This document shows, piece by piece, positions 34,159-42,677 of a DNA stretch of 64,000 nt; position 1 is the stretch's first letter, and each line of letters starts with the position of its first letter. The notes under the pieces were generated by a model that was given only the letters and a program-made list of their open reading frames with translations, did no database searches and was not told where the DNA came from. The stretch lies in NCBI GenBank assembly GCA_949296355.1, contig CASFPS010000006.1:1-64000 (forward strand), read 5' to 3'. The translations under genes were made by a program, and so were the position numbers. The DNA comes from an uncultured bacterium. GTDB lineage: Bacteria > Cyanobacteriota > Vampirovibrionia > Gastranaerophilales > Gastranaerophilaceae.

Positions 34159-34563
34159 ATGACATTAGCTAAAGCAGTTGTTACAGGCACGGTTTTCAGA
34201 GCTCCGGAGAAACGTTTTACACAAAACAATGTTCCGGTCTCATCTTTTGTTCTGAATATTGGTGACAGAGAAGAAATGCTGATCAGAGTTGTTGTTAAAA
34301 GAACCGCTCTTGATGAAGTTGTTTCCGGTATTTCTAAAGATGACAGAATTCTCGTTGAAGGCAGATTGCAGATTACAACTGTGAAAAATGAAAGCGGTGC
34401 AGAGAGAAGAATTTATGAAATCGACGCTAATACAATAGAACCGATGGGTGCAGGCTCGGCTCCTTCATCAGGCAGTTCTAAAACTTCGGGCGAAGATATT
34501 GTAAAATTCTCTCAGGAAGAATTCTCCGATGAATTAATCGGAGAAGACGAGATTCCGTTCTAA
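34159..34563 (+). CDS. ssb: Single-stranded DNA-binding protein
   Basis: A 134-aa SSB with an N-terminal OB-fold (about residues 1-100: AKAVVTGTVFRAPEKRFTQNNVPVSSFVLNIG) and a short linker with a Gly/Ser-rich stretch. The acidic tail IGEDEIPF is the partner-binding tip for RecJ and other repair proteins (RecJ is encoded just upstream). Typical location between rpsF and rpsR. Confidence 0.95.
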   Translation: MTLAKAVVTGTVFRAPEKRFTQNNVPVSSFVLNIGDREEMLIRVVVKRTALDEVVSGISKDDRILVEGRLQITTVKNESGAERRIYEIDANTIEPMGAGSAPSSGSSKTSGEDIVKFSQEEFSDELIGEDEIPF

Positions 34564-34590
34564 GGATAAATACGATTAGGTCTGTTTCTT

Positions 34591-34622
34591 AGTCACTCAG
34601 TCACTTAATCACTTAATCACTA
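34591..34622. repeat. Octamer tandem repeat between ssb and rpsR
   Basis: AGTCACTC AGTCACTT AATCACTT AATCACTA: four octamers, the same type as at 13281-13320, inserted in an operon spacer. Confidence 0.85.
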
Positions 34623-34648
34623 ATAAGGCTAGAAAGGCAAATAAAACA

Positions 34649-34882
34649 ATGGCAAAACAAGATGCTCAGGATAGAAAAAAACGTAAGACCTGCTCATTCT
34701 GTGCAGATCACGTAGAATCTATCGATTACAAAGACGCAGCAAAATTAAAAAGATACTTAACAGAAGCAGGAAAAATCATTCCTAGAAGAGTTACAGGCAA
34801 CTGTGCAAAACATCAGAGAATGGTTACAAAGGCTATTAAAAAAGCCAGAGAAGCTGCAATTATCAGTTATGTATTTGATTAA
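34649..34882 (+). CDS. rpsR: 30S ribosomal protein S18
   Basis: A 77-aa S18: DRKKRKTCSFCADHVESIDYKDAAKLKRYLTEAGKIIPRRVTGNCAKHQRMVTKAIKKAREAA. It has the cysteine-containing form, with CSFC and a later Cys/His (NCAKH) that may bind zinc. The gene lies 86 bp after ssb because of the octamer repeats. rplI, which often follows, is absent. Confidence 0.97.
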   Translation: MAKQDAQDRKKRKTCSFCADHVESIDYKDAAKLKRYLTEAGKIIPRRVTGNCAKHQRMVTKAIKKAREAAIISYVFD

Positions 34883-34908
34883 TTTTGAATGCAGAATTCA
34901 ATTATAAT

Positions 34909-34943
34909 ATAGGAATGGTGAAATAGAATTTTGCCATTCCTAT
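34909..34943 (+). promoter_or_regulatory. 10-bp stem-loop between rpsR and a small gene
   Basis: ATAGGAATGG (34909-34918) pairs with CCATTCCTAT (34934-34943), with a 15-base loop and no T-run. A TATAAT box (34903-34908) sits immediately before it. It may be a leader structure, mRNA processing site or weak terminator. Confidence 0.5.
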
Positions 34944-34980
34944 GTTGATGTTTGTTAGTACTAAAAAGAAGGAAAGAATT

Positions 34981-35169
34981 ATGAACAATCAAATTACGAT
35001 TAGATCAGACCGTCAAGATGATTACACATTCCAGTACAAAGGAGAAGATGTTGTTTTAAAAGCCGGCAGTATAATCAGTATTGCAGACGGACTTGCGGAA
35101 GTTGTTTTACCTACCTGCAAGATGAAAGTTGTTAAAAATCTGATTGTAATAAAAGATGATGCAAAATAA
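34981..35169 (+). CDS. Small beta-rich protein of unknown function
   Basis: About 62 aa, starting MNNQITIRSDRQDDYTF at the ATG of 34981, which has AAGGAAAG about 5 bp upstream (the frame opens 13 codons earlier without a site). Alternating strands (QITIRSD, YTFQYKG, VVLKAGSII, LAEVVLP, MKVVKNLIVI) suggest a small beta barrel. Its place after rpsR suggests a role connected with translation, but none can be named. Closed by a strong terminator. Confidence 0.65.
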   Translation: MNNQITIRSDRQDDYTFQYKGEDVVLKAGSIISIADGLAEVVLPTCKMKVVKNLIVIKDDAK

Positions 35170-35181
35170 TTGAAGGTCTGG

Positions 35182-35212
35182 CGGGTTGAACAATAAGGTT
35201 CAACCCGTTTTA
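35182..35212 (+). terminator. Rho-independent terminator of the rpsF operon region
   Basis: CGGGTTGAAC (35182-35191) pairs with GTTCAACCCG (35198-35207), loop AATAAG, followed by TTTTAT. Confidence 0.9.
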
Positions 35213-35256
35213 TAACTTTATTAATTCTTAGTTAATCTTCATTGTGACTGATATAC

Positions 35257-36723
35257 TCAGTTCTTTAAATTTTTAGTTTTTATCCCAAATTTAGCCAGTT
35301 TTAGTGCCAGTGTATTTCTGCTTATACCTAATTCTTCGCTGATTTCCATTTTTGATTTACCTGAGCGGAGCAACTGTTCTAATTGCTCTTTTGTAATATT
35401 TTTAGCACTGTCAAACTTCCTTTTAGCAGTACTTACTAAATTGTATTTACGTATTAAACTATGATACATAACCGGCGGAATATCATACATTTCGCATATT
35501 TCCTGCGGGGTAGCGCCCTCATCTAAATACATTTGAATTTCATCTGTTTTGGCTTCCAATTCTTTAAGCCGGTCAATAGAACCTGATAAGACTGTCGCTA
35601 CTTTTGCTTCCCTTGCCTTATGATGAAATGTTGTTGCTGCTATATCTAATTCCTCTTCTGCTTTTGCCAGTGATTCCCAGTTCTTAACTGTTTCCTCCAG
35701 TTTATTTCTAGGAACCTCCTTTAACCGTGCGTGATGTTTATAGTTATAATTAACCCCTAAACGTTTCAATAAATGATAAAAAAGGGGATTACTTATATTT
35801 AGTGTTTTGCATATTTCCTTAACAGTTAATCCTTTATCTACAAGAGTTTGTAATTCTTCTTTCGTAATACTTAATGTATTAGCTTTATTTTGTCTGAAAG
35901 CAGTTATTATTCCGAATCTGTTAACAAGTGTTGAATAGTTTCTTCTGCTAATATTAAGTTCTTTACATATTTCATCGACACTTTTGCCGCTCTGTATAAG
36001 TTCTTCCAGTTTTTCTTTTGTAACATTATTAATGGCTTCTTTTTTTTGTAATATTTTGGTGCTTATTTTAAGTTTTGTAATAAGCCTTTGGAGTGTCGGT
36101 TGTGCTATTCCAAGGATTTCAGCTATTTCAGGATATGTTTTTCCGCTTTCTATTAAATTTATAATATCCTCTTTTTTAACCTTAGCAACCCGTTCTTTAG
36201 ATTTTTTGTATTCAGTTTGAATATCAAGTTTTTGTAAAAGCTTATAATAAACAGATTGTGATATATTTAACCTTTTACAAATTTCCTCAGGCGGCAGCTT
36301 ATTATCAACGAGTTCTTGCAGCATCTTCTTTGTTATGATTTTGCTGTTTGCACCGTGCATATAGTTTTTTAAATCAAATTTTTTTATTAAGTTATAATAT
36401 GCAGTTGTTGTAATTTTGAAATATTTGCAAATATCCAGAATTGAAAAATGCTGCTTTAATAATTCTTCAAATTTTTCTTTTGAAATTTTGCTAAGTTCAT
36501 CATTGTAATTTGATAATTTTGAAGGAAGTCCTAATTTTTTTAATTGTTTATAATAATAAGCAAGCGAGACTCCGAGTTCTTCTGCAATCTTTTTTTCGGC
36601 AAACCCTGAATTGCGCAAGTTGAGTACCTGCTCTTTAGTAATAATGATCCCTTTTTTGCCTCCAAAGGCGGGTTTAAATGAGAAATTATGATTTGTGTGT
36701 AAAGAATTGACTGTTATGTTCAT
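35257..36723 (-). CDS. Nine tandem helix-turn-helix modules, unknown function
   Basis: A 488-aa protein made almost wholly of nine repeats of about 50 residues. Each follows the pattern ITKE-x-LE-x-LI-x-x-GKS-x-x-EI-x-x-x-LNIS-x-x-x-YY-x-LL-x-KLGI, i.e. a resolvase/Hin-like or sigma-4-like HTH. Approximate starts (residues) are 25, 75, 122, 172, 223, 274, 326, 372 and 441. Unit 7 is degenerate. The N-terminus (NHNFSFKPAFGGKKG) carries the F-x-G type motif. No catalytic, sensor or membrane domain exists. It may bind a long repetitive DNA (or RNA) site; nucleoid organisation or silencing is conceivable. Monocistronic, divergent from tuf. Confidence 0.7.
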   Translation of the reverse strand: MNITVNSLHTNHNFSFKPAFGGKKGIIITKEQVLNLRNSGFAEKKIAEELGVSLAYYYKQLKKLGLPSKLSNYNDELSKISKEKFEELLKQHFSILDICKYFKITTTAYYNLIKKFDLKNYMHGANSKIITKKMLQELVDNKLPPEEICKRLNISQSVYYKLLQKLDIQTEYKKSKERVAKVKKEDIINLIESGKTYPEIAEILGIAQPTLQRLITKLKISTKILQKKEAINNVTKEKLEELIQSGKSVDEICKELNISRRNYSTLVNRFGIITAFRQNKANTLSITKEELQTLVDKGLTVKEICKTLNISNPLFYHLLKRLGVNYNYKHHARLKEVPRNKLEETVKNWESLAKAEEELDIAATTFHHKAREAKVATVLSGSIDRLKELEAKTDEIQMYLDEGATPQEICEMYDIPPVMYHSLIRKYNLVSTAKRKFDSAKNITKEQLEQLLRSGKSKMEISEELGISRNTLALKLAKFGIKTKNLKN

Positions 36724-36784
36724 ATAATAGGTAAAACTTCTAAAAATATTTTTTGCCGGAAGTTTTTATATGTTATCACAAAGA

Positions 36785-36812
36785 TTGACAAGAAATCTTT
36801 ATAGACTAAAAT
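36785..36812 (+). promoter_or_regulatory. Sigma-70-type promoter of tuf
   Basis: TTGACA (36785-36790), a 16-bp spacer and TAAAAT (36807-36812), 65 bp before the tuf start codon. The -35 box lies in an AAAGATT/AAATCTTT inverted repeat. Confidence 0.65.
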
Positions 36813-36876
36813 ATAGAATATAACTTAGTATAGTAAGTTAACGTAGTATATTTAATCAAAGAAGGAGATTAATCTC

Positions 36877-38085
36877 ATGGCACGTGAAAAGTATGAACGT
36901 ACAAAACCGCACGTTAACATTGGTACAATTGGCCACGTTGACCACGGTAAAACAACATTGACTGCAGCTATTACAGGAGTTATGGCTGCTGCCGGAAAAG
37001 CTCAAGCAAAGAAATTTGATGAAATCGATGCTGCTCCGGAAGAAAAAGCAAGAGGTATAACCATCTCTACAGCTCACGTAGAATATGAAACAGATGCAAG
37101 ACACTACGCACACGTTGACTGCCCGGGTCACGCTGACTATGTTAAAAACATGATTACAGGTGCAGCTCAGATGGACGGTGCAATTCTTGTCGTTGCAGCT
37201 ACTGACGGTGCTATGCCTCAGACTCGTGAACACATCCTTCTTGCTAGACAGGTTGGTGTTCCTAACTTAGTTGTATTCTTGAACAAATGCGACATGGTTG
37301 ATGATCCGGAATTGTTAGAATTAGTTGAAATGGAAGTTAGAGAATTACTTTCTTCTTATGAATTCGACGGTGACAATATTCCGTTCATCCACGGTTCAGC
37401 TTTAAAAGCTTTAGAAGCTGTTCAAGCTAATCCAAATGTTCAAAGAGGCGAAGACAAATGGGTTGACAAGATTTGGGAATTGATGGATGCAGTAGATTCT
37501 TACTTCCCAACTCCTGTTCGTGACTTAGACAAACCTTTCTTGATGCCGGTTGAAGACGTATTCTCTATCACTGGTCGTGGTACAGTTGCTACCGGTAGAG
37601 TAGAACGTGGTGTTGTTAAAGTTGGTGACGAAGTTGAATTGGTTGGTCTTGGTGAAACTAAGAAAACTACAGTAACCGGTGTTGAAATGTTCAGAAAATC
37701 ACTTGACCAAGGTCAAGCTGGTGACAACATCGGTGCTTTGTTAAGAGGTATTGATAAGACTGAAATCCAACGTGGTCAAGTTCTTGCAAAACCTGGTACA
37801 ATTCACCCGCACACTAAATTCACTGCTAACGTTTACGTTTTAACGAAAGAAGAAGGCGGACGTCACACTCCATTCTTCCCTGGTTACAGACCTCAGTTCT
37901 ATATCAGAACAACTGACGTTACCGGTTCTATCAAATTCGACGGCGAAATGGTAATGCCTGGTGATAACGTAGTTATGGAAGTTGAACTTATCGCTCCTGT
38001 AGCTATCGAAGAAGGTATGAGATTCGCTATTCGTGAAGGCGGTAGAACAGTTGGTGCCGGTGTTGTTGACAAAATTATCGAATAA
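36877..38085 (+). CDS. tuf: Elongation factor Tu
   Basis: 402 aa. G1 [11 protein letters not shown]2 with [15 protein letters not shown]3 [13 protein letters not shown]4 NKCDMV and G5 GSALKAL are all intact, followed by domains 2 and 3. It delivers aminoacyl-tRNA to the ribosome. Codon choice is visibly biased (many GTT, GGT, GAA, AAC), as expected for high expression. Here tuf stands alone with its own promoter and terminator; fusA and the S12/S7 genes are not adjacent, so the str operon is split or this is an extra copy. Confidence 0.98.
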   Translation: MAREKYERTKPHVNIGTIGHVDHGKTTLTAAITGVMAAAGKAQAKKFDEIDAAPEEKARGITISTAHVEYETDARHYAHVDCPGHADYVKNMITGAAQMDGAILVVAATDGAMPQTREHILLARQVGVPNLVVFLNKCDMVDDPELLELVEMEVRELLSSYEFDGDNIPFIHGSALKALEAVQANPNVQRGEDKWVDKIWELMDAVDSYFPTPVRDLDKPFLMPVEDVFSITGRGTVATGRVERGVVKVGDEVELVGLGETKKTTVTGVEMFRKSLDQGQAGDNIGALLRGIDKTEIQRGQVLAKPGTIHPHTKFTANVYVLTKEEGGRHTPFFPGYRPQFYIRTTDVTGSIKFDGEMVMPGDNVVMEVELIAPVAIEEGMRFAIREGGRTVGAGVVDKIIE

Positions 38086-38114
38086 TTAGATCTCAATATG
38101 ACAGATTCAAAGGT

Positions 38115-38147
38115 CCGGCTCTACTTTATAGAGAGCCGGGTTTTTGT
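38115..38147 (+). terminator. Rho-independent terminator of tuf
   Basis: CCGGCTCT (38115-38122) pairs with AGAGCCGG (38132-38139), then GTTTTTG. Confidence 0.9.
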
Positions 38148-38164
38148 TTGATTTATTTAGTTTA

Positions 38165-38707
38165 TTAAAAGGAGAACGCTTTACATATTGTCTTTGCAAT
38201 TTCTAATAAAGAACCTTTACCAGCCTCAACTTCTACTGAAAATCCAGGAATGTGATATTGTCCATAAGGATTGCCCTCTCTTTTACCAATACACCAATTT
38301 TTCATGTCAAATTTCTTTTTACCGGGCGTTGCATATCCTTTTGCATTTAGATATTTGGAGCGGTTCTTAGAACTTACCAGATTTATATCAAAATCCATTC
38401 TTCCACCATTTGTTTTACAGAGTTCTATCCTGCTTAACGGAGTTTCTCCGTCTTTAAATAACATATTCATTCTGCTATAACTGTCATCAGTAATATCATA
38501 TCCAACTTCAAGTTTTGGTTCTTTAGCATTAGAACAAAAAATAGTTTTAAGTTTTTGTCTGGCAGCACCGCTTCTGCCTGCTGTATCTTTTAAGTCAAAT
38601 ACAACTTGCCTTGCAGATTGGTTTGTCCTCTGTGTTATTTTTCCGCCAATTGTTTTAGATAAATCAGCTCCTGTTTCTAATAATTGTACAATTGCCCTTG
38701 TTCCCAT
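38165..38707 (-). CDS. Hypothetical protein
   Basis: A 180-aa soluble basic protein, MGTRAIVQLLETGADLS..., with no signal peptide or membrane helix. AGGAG is 7 bp before the ATG. The second half is rich in glycine and aromatic residues (GYATPGKKKFDMKNWCIGKREGNPYGQYHIPGF), suggesting a beta-rich fold. I do not recognise a domain. It is convergent with tuf. Confidence 0.6.
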   Translation of the reverse strand: MGTRAIVQLLETGADLSKTIGGKITQRTNQSARQVVFDLKDTAGRSGAARQKLKTIFCSNAKEPKLEVGYDITDDSYSRMNMLFKDGETPLSRIELCKTNGGRMDFDINLVSSKNRSKYLNAKGYATPGKKKFDMKNWCIGKREGNPYGQYHIPGFSVEVEAGKGSLLEIAKTICKAFSF

Positions 38708-38917
38708 CTTAAATCTCCTAAAAAAAACGCCTGGTTCTACTTATATAAAGTCATATAGCGACTTAGAATTGCCAATGCAAAATATAATGTAAAGAAATAT
38801 TTACATTATTATGGACTTCTTAAAACAATACCTCAATATCATTAAAAATTTCCAGCCAATGTATGTATAAACAAATTATGTAATAACATATAATTAAAAT
38901 AAATCCTAGGAGTAAGA

Positions 38918-39922
38918 ATGGATAATTATAATCAAAGCCGCATAAAATTTCAGCAGAGTTATTACAATATACTCATGCCTGTTATCAAAGAAATGGAATC
39001 AAAACGAAAATTATATCTATTACTTGCTATTTTAAGCAGTAGTTTTATTGTTGTTATTGACATGAGCCTGATATTCATAATTACAATATCTATACTTCCG
39101 ATTTACGAAAAAATAGGTTTAATTATTGTAATGCTTATATTCCTGTCATTTGCCAATTGTACATTTGTCTCACAAGAAAAGTCGTTTGAAAAGAAAATAA
39201 AGCCTCTAATAATGCCCGTAGCATGCAACTGTATTGGCAATATTAAATGGTACTTGAATGACGTAGAAAAACCTGTCTTTACAATGTATAGTTCTGATAC
39301 ATATAAACCGCCGGAAAAACTGGAAGGAGCAAACCTGTATGTTAATTCTTCTTTAATACCTGCATTCACCAAAAGCCATTATGAGGATTGTTTTTCCGGC
39401 GAGCATAATGGAGTTAAATATAAAATTAAAGAAGTTGAATATAGTATACATGTTAATTATGTAAAGTCTTCGCAAAAAGTAAGCGTTTTTAAAGGAATTA
39501 TTATAGAAATTGATATGAATAAAAGGTTTGACGGCTGCACACTTGTTAGACAAAAAGATATAATACATGGAGGAGATTCCTGCCCTCCCAAATTAAAAGA
39601 AATAATATTAGAAGATGTAAATTTTGCAAAAAAATTTTATGTATATGCAGAAGATGAAATAGAAGCCAGATACTTGTTAACAACCGCATTTATGGAAAGA
39701 ATTAATAACATAAAATTAGCCTTTAATGCCAGAAAAATTGACTTTGTTTTTTATGATAACAGATTGGTATTTGCCATTCATGCACAAAAAGACTTATTTT
39801 CTATTGCATCTCTATTGAAGCCGGTGAACAATACGAAGCAATTTTTTACAATGTTTGAGCAAATTTTATCAATAATCAAGCTTATTGATTATTTTAAATT
39901 GGATCAAAGACTTGGTCTCTAG
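38918..39922 (+). CDS. Membrane protein of DUF3137 type
   Basis: A 334-aa protein. Two adjacent membrane helices (about residues 30-53 and 58-80) follow a cytoplasmic N-terminal coiled segment, and the remaining 250 residues are a soluble domain. The pattern 'MPV...IGNIKWYLND...LVNSSLIPAFTKSHYEDCFSGEHNGVKYKIKEVEYSIH' matches DUF3137 (galactose-oxidase-unrelated, unknown function): a Y-G-type strand, then an E-D-x-F-x-G loop. RBS CCTAGGAG precedes the ATG. No neighbour suggests a role. Confidence 0.65.
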   Translation: MDNYNQSRIKFQQSYYNILMPVIKEMESKRKLYLLLAILSSSFIVVIDMSLIFIITISILPIYEKIGLIIVMLIFLSFANCTFVSQEKSFEKKIKPLIMPVACNCIGNIKWYLNDVEKPVFTMYSSDTYKPPEKLEGANLYVNSSLIPAFTKSHYEDCFSGEHNGVKYKIKEVEYSIHVNYVKSSQKVSVFKGIIIEIDMNKRFDGCTLVRQKDIIHGGDSCPPKLKEIILEDVNFAKKFYVYAEDEIEARYLLTTAFMERINNIKLAFNARKIDFVFYDNRLVFAIHAQKDLFSIASLLKPVNNTKQFFTMFEQILSIIKLIDYFKLDQRLGL

Positions 39923-39938
39923 TTTGTTTCACGAATTA

Positions 39939-40088
39939 TTAAAGCAATAAATAGTTTTTTTCAGTATTTATAATACATGTTTTTTTGTAATTTTTAGGAA
40001 CTTCGATAAAAACATATTCGTTTTTTTTCTTTAATCCGCACAGACCGATGACTGAATCATGCTTGAAAAAGTTCTTGATAAATTCCAT
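39939..40088 (-). CDS. Small 49-aa protein, unknown function
   Basis: A short gene missed by a 60-codon cutoff. On the minus strand AAAGGA precedes an ATG (40088) by 7 bp and a 49-codon frame runs to a TAA at 39939. The product starts MEFIKNFFKHDSVIGLCGLK and continues KKNEYVFIEVPKNYKKT, with alternating hydrophobic residues and Lys-rich patches as in a small beta-sheet protein. Codon use fits its AT-rich neighbours. It is convergent with the DUF3137 gene. Real expression is inferred from the RBS and amino-acid composition only. Confidence 0.5.
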   Translation of the reverse strand: MEFIKNFFKHDSVIGLCGLKKKNEYVFIEVPKNYKKTCIINTEKNYLLL

Positions 40089-40112
40089 ATTTAAATCCTT
40101 TCATAGTTATGG

Positions 40113-40118
40113 TATAAT
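40113..40118 (+). promoter_or_regulatory. -10 box upstream of the DUF1858 gene
   Basis: TATAAT lies 143 bp before the start codon at 40261 and implies a leader of about 135 bases; a clear -35 box is not visible. On the other strand the same stretch is upstream of the 49-aa gene. Confidence 0.35.
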
Positions 40119-40260
40119 GACACTACTTGTTTAATTAGTTTTCTGAATATGTCAAGATAAGGAGTTAATTAAATGATTTAGTATTTTGTCAGGCAGTAAT
40201 AAAATCAGGCTATAACGGCAAAATGCGAAGAGGCAGTATTTAAAAAGAAAGGTTGAAAAT

Positions 40261-40461
40261 ATGGCAAAAGTTACAAAAGAAATGGGGATTATGGATATAG
40301 TACAACAGCATCCGGAGGCTATTGCAGTGTTTCAGAAGTACGGCATGGGATGTATAGGATGCGCTGCTGCACATTTTGAAAACTTAGAAGCCGGCGCTAA
40401 GGTTCACGGCTTCGATGCTGATGAAATGGTTGCGGAAATTAACTCTATTATTGGTGAATAG
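40261..40461 (+). CDS. DUF1858 / hybrid-cluster-associated redox disulfide protein
   Basis: A 66-aa protein. KYGMGCIGCAAAHFENLEAGAKVHG (about residues 26-50) is the CxxC signature of the DUF1858 family (TIGR03980), found alone or fused to the hybrid-cluster protein and thought to handle redox or sulfur chemistry in anaerobes. MDIVQQHPEAIAVFQKYG is the usual first helix. RBS AAAGGTTG. It is followed by the nfeD-slipin pair on the same strand, 21 bp away. Confidence 0.85.
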   Translation: MAKVTKEMGIMDIVQQHPEAIAVFQKYGMGCIGCAAAHFENLEAGAKVHGFDADEMVAEINSIIGE

Positions 40462-40482
40462 AAATTTAAGGAGGAATGCATA

Positions 40483-40905
40483 GTGCTAATCTGGCAATTT
40501 TTATGCGTTGTAGGCGTTGCGTTTGTAATACTTGAAATTTTTACTCCGAGCATGTTTTTCTTGAATTTTGCTCTGGCGTCTTTTATTACAGCAGCAGCCT
40601 CGCTCTTTGTTGCGGATAAATTTTATCTGGTATTAATCTTTTTTGTTCTGTCTTTTTTGTCATTTGTATTTTTACGTCCGATATTACTAAGGAAAAACTC
40701 AAAAGAAACGGAGACAGGAGTTGAGGGTAAATACATCGGTCAGATAGCTAAAGCTGCAGAAGAGATTACATCCTTAAAAGGTGTTATAAATATTTACGGC
40801 GAACGCTGGGAAGCCAGATGCGAAGAAGGCTTAACAATTCCTGCCGGAGCGGAAGTAAGGATAGTTACGAACAACGGTTTAATAATGTTTGTAGAGAATA
40901 TTTAG
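40483..40905 (+). CDS. NfeD-like membrane protein
   Basis: A 140-aa protein starting at GTG with AGGAGG 9 bp upstream. Three membrane helices (about residues 2-70) precede a soluble OB-fold (about 85-140: GVEGKYIGQIAKAAEEITS...GERWEARCEEGLTIPAGAEVRIV). This is the short NfeD form that pairs with stomatin-like proteins and lacks the N-terminal ClpP-type protease. The gene lies 9 bp before its partner. Confidence 0.92.
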   Translation: MLIWQFLCVVGVAFVILEIFTPSMFFLNFALASFITAAASLFVADKFYLVLIFFVLSFLSFVFLRPILLRKNSKETETGVEGKYIGQIAKAAEEITSLKGVINIYGERWEARCEEGLTIPAGAEVRIVTNNGLIMFVENI

Positions 40906-40914
40906 GAGAGTTTT

Positions 40915-41889
40915 ATGTTTTTATTGTCAGTAATTTTAATTGTATTAGCACTTGTATTTGTTGCAAAAGGGGTTATTATTGTTCAGCAGGCTGAGGTTGT
41001 TATTGTAGAGCGCCTCGGTAAATTTGACAGAGTGTTACAATCAGGTTTTAACTTTATTATTCCTATTCTGGAAGCGCCGAGAGCTATTGATTGGAAAGTT
41101 ACCCAGAGAGGTTTTGACGGTAACACTTATTCAATTATTCAAAAGAGAACAAAGATTGACTTAAGAGAAGCTGTTTACGATTTCCCGAGACAAAATGTTA
41201 TTACAAAAGATAACGTGTCAATCAGTATTAACGCTCTTTTGTATTTCCAGATTATCGATCCGAAATCTGCAGTGTATGAAATTCAGAACCTTCCGGATGC
41301 TATAGAAAAATTAACTCAGACTAACTTAAGAAACCTCGTCGGTCAGCTTGATCTTGATGAAAGCCTTGTTTCGCGTGATAAAATTAATCACGAACTAAGA
41401 GCCATTTTAGACGACGCAACTAACAAATGGGGTGTAAAAGTTAACAGGGTTGAATTACAGGATATTATTCCTCCGGCTGATATTCAGTCTGCAATGGAAA
41501 AACAGATGAAGGCTGAAAGAGACAGACGTGCAGCTATTCTTGAAGCAGAAGGTTTGAAAAAATCAGCAGTATTAAAAGCGGAAGGTGAAAAAGAAGCTGC
41601 AATAAACAGAGCAGAGGGTGAAAAACAGGCAAATATTTTGAGAGCAGAAGGTGTTGCTCAAGCTAGAATTTTGGAAGCTGATGGTGAAAAAGAAGCTATT
41701 CAAAGAATAATAAACGCTTTAGCAGATAAAGGACAGCCTGATAAGTATTTAATTGCAATGAAATATCTTGAAACAATGAAAACAATTACAAGCGGAAAAG
41801 ACAATAAGATTGTTTATATGCCTTATGAAGCAACAGGTATTTTGAGTTCTGTAGACGGTATCAAACAAATGTTCGGAGATAAGAAATAA
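40915..41889 (+). CDS. SPFH/band 7 stomatin-like protein (slipin, QmcA type)
   Basis: A 324-aa protein anchored by one N-terminal helix (about residues 1-22), followed by an SPFH domain (about 25-190: IVERLGKFDRVLQSGFNFIIP...DLREAVYDFPRQNVITKDNVSISINALLYFQI) and a long Ala/Glu-rich coiled coil (about 190-260: KAEGEKEAAINRAEGEK repeats), which drives oligomerisation into membrane microdomains. The NfeD partner is directly upstream. Normal length for the family. Confidence 0.95.
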   Translation: MFLLSVILIVLALVFVAKGVIIVQQAEVVIVERLGKFDRVLQSGFNFIIPILEAPRAIDWKVTQRGFDGNTYSIIQKRTKIDLREAVYDFPRQNVITKDNVSISINALLYFQIIDPKSAVYEIQNLPDAIEKLTQTNLRNLVGQLDLDESLVSRDKINHELRAILDDATNKWGVKVNRVELQDIIPPADIQSAMEKQMKAERDRRAAILEAEGLKKSAVLKAEGEKEAAINRAEGEKQANILRAEGVAQARILEADGEKEAIQRIINALADKGQPDKYLIAMKYLETMKTITSGKDNKIVYMPYEATGILSSVDGIKQMFGDKK

Positions 41890-41938
41890 TATTTCTGAAT
41901 TTATGGTAAGATATAAATAACAAGAAAGGATATAGAAT

Positions 41939-42289
41939 ATGAAAAAAGGTTTATTGTTGTTATTAGCAGCGGCTTTTGTACTTCCGGCATTTGCTTATAA
42001 TTATGATACAAAAGTTCCAGTCCCGGGAAAAACTCTTGCAGACGGAAAACTGCAATCTGAAATGCTTTTCCCTGTCTATGCTTACGGGTTAAGAGTTGCG
42101 GCACCGGATTGTAAAGATTTTGCAATTACAAATACAGAAATTTCTAAGCCTCGTGATGGCGGCGCATGGGAAGAAATATGGACCGTTAAAGCCTGCACAA
42201 GAACCGCAAGAATCCCTATTAAGTTTAGTACAACCGAGCAGGGAACTGATTTTGCAATTGACCCGATGGGCGTAAAGGTTGCAAAGTAG
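41939..42289 (+). CDS. Small secreted protein, unknown
   Basis: A 116-aa precursor with signal peptide MKKGLLLLLAAAFVLPAFA (residues 1-19), leaving a mature chain of about 97 residues. It has two cysteines (in APDCKDFAITN and VKACTRTARIP) that may form a disulfide, and a beta-rich pattern (EEIWTVKACTRTARIPIKFSTTEQGTDFAI). I recognise no family. AGAAAGGA precedes the start. The next gene starts 6 bp later and is probably cotranslated. Confidence 0.6.
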   Translation: MKKGLLLLLAAAFVLPAFAYNYDTKVPVPGKTLADGKLQSEMLFPVYAYGLRVAAPDCKDFAITNTEISKPRDGGAWEEIWTVKACTRTARIPIKFSTTEQGTDFAIDPMGVKVAK

Positions 42290-42295
42290 GGCGCT

Positions 42296-42628
42296 ATGGT
42301 AAGTGTTAATTCTATCAATCCAGCGGCGGAAAAATTGACTCAATTGCGCAACAGAATTGTGTATTCTGTTGTTGAAGGCAGTTTTAAAAAATATAAAACC
42401 GCGGCAAAAGAATGTGCAAAGTATACTCTGGAGAATTATGAACTTGCAAAAAAGACTAAGTCTCCGGAGTTAAAAGTGCCTGTATTTTCGAAAGTCGGGT
42501 TGAATATGATGAAAATATGGTTTTTAAATCTTTTCAGAAAAAAGTCGCCGGAGGAGAAGGCTTTGAGAAAAATGCAAAAAGAAGAAAAAGCCAGAGCTTA
42601 TGCAGATAAATTTATGAAACAGGTATAG
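42296..42628 (+). CDS. Small charged protein, unknown
   Basis: A 110-aa soluble protein with high Lys/Glu content. MVSVNSINPAAEKLTQLRNRIVYSVVEGSF begins with a helix, and the C-terminal half (RKKSPEEKALRKMQKEEKARAYADKFMKQV) is a long basic helix. It is followed by a 24-bp perfect palindrome. No domain recognised. Confidence 0.6.
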   Translation: MVSVNSINPAAEKLTQLRNRIVYSVVEGSFKKYKTAAKECAKYTLENYELAKKTKSPELKVPVFSKVGLNMMKIWFLNLFRKKSPEEKALRKMQKEEKARAYADKFMKQV

Positions 42629-42633
42629 AAAAT

Positions 42634-42657
42634 GAAAGGTGCAAATTTGCACCTTTC
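42634..42657. terminator. 24-bp perfect palindrome, probable terminator-like hairpin
   Basis: GAAAGGTGCAAATTTGCACCTTTC is perfectly self-complementary. It sits 6 bp after a stop codon and 20 bp before the next start. No T-run follows, so it may instead be an mRNA 3' stabiliser or a protein binding site. Confidence 0.5.
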
Positions 42658-42677
42658 CGGTATAAAAGGGGAATATT

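Noticed and set aside
36856-37233. 125-aa antisense frame in tuf
   Set aside because: A by-product of strong codon bias in tuf.
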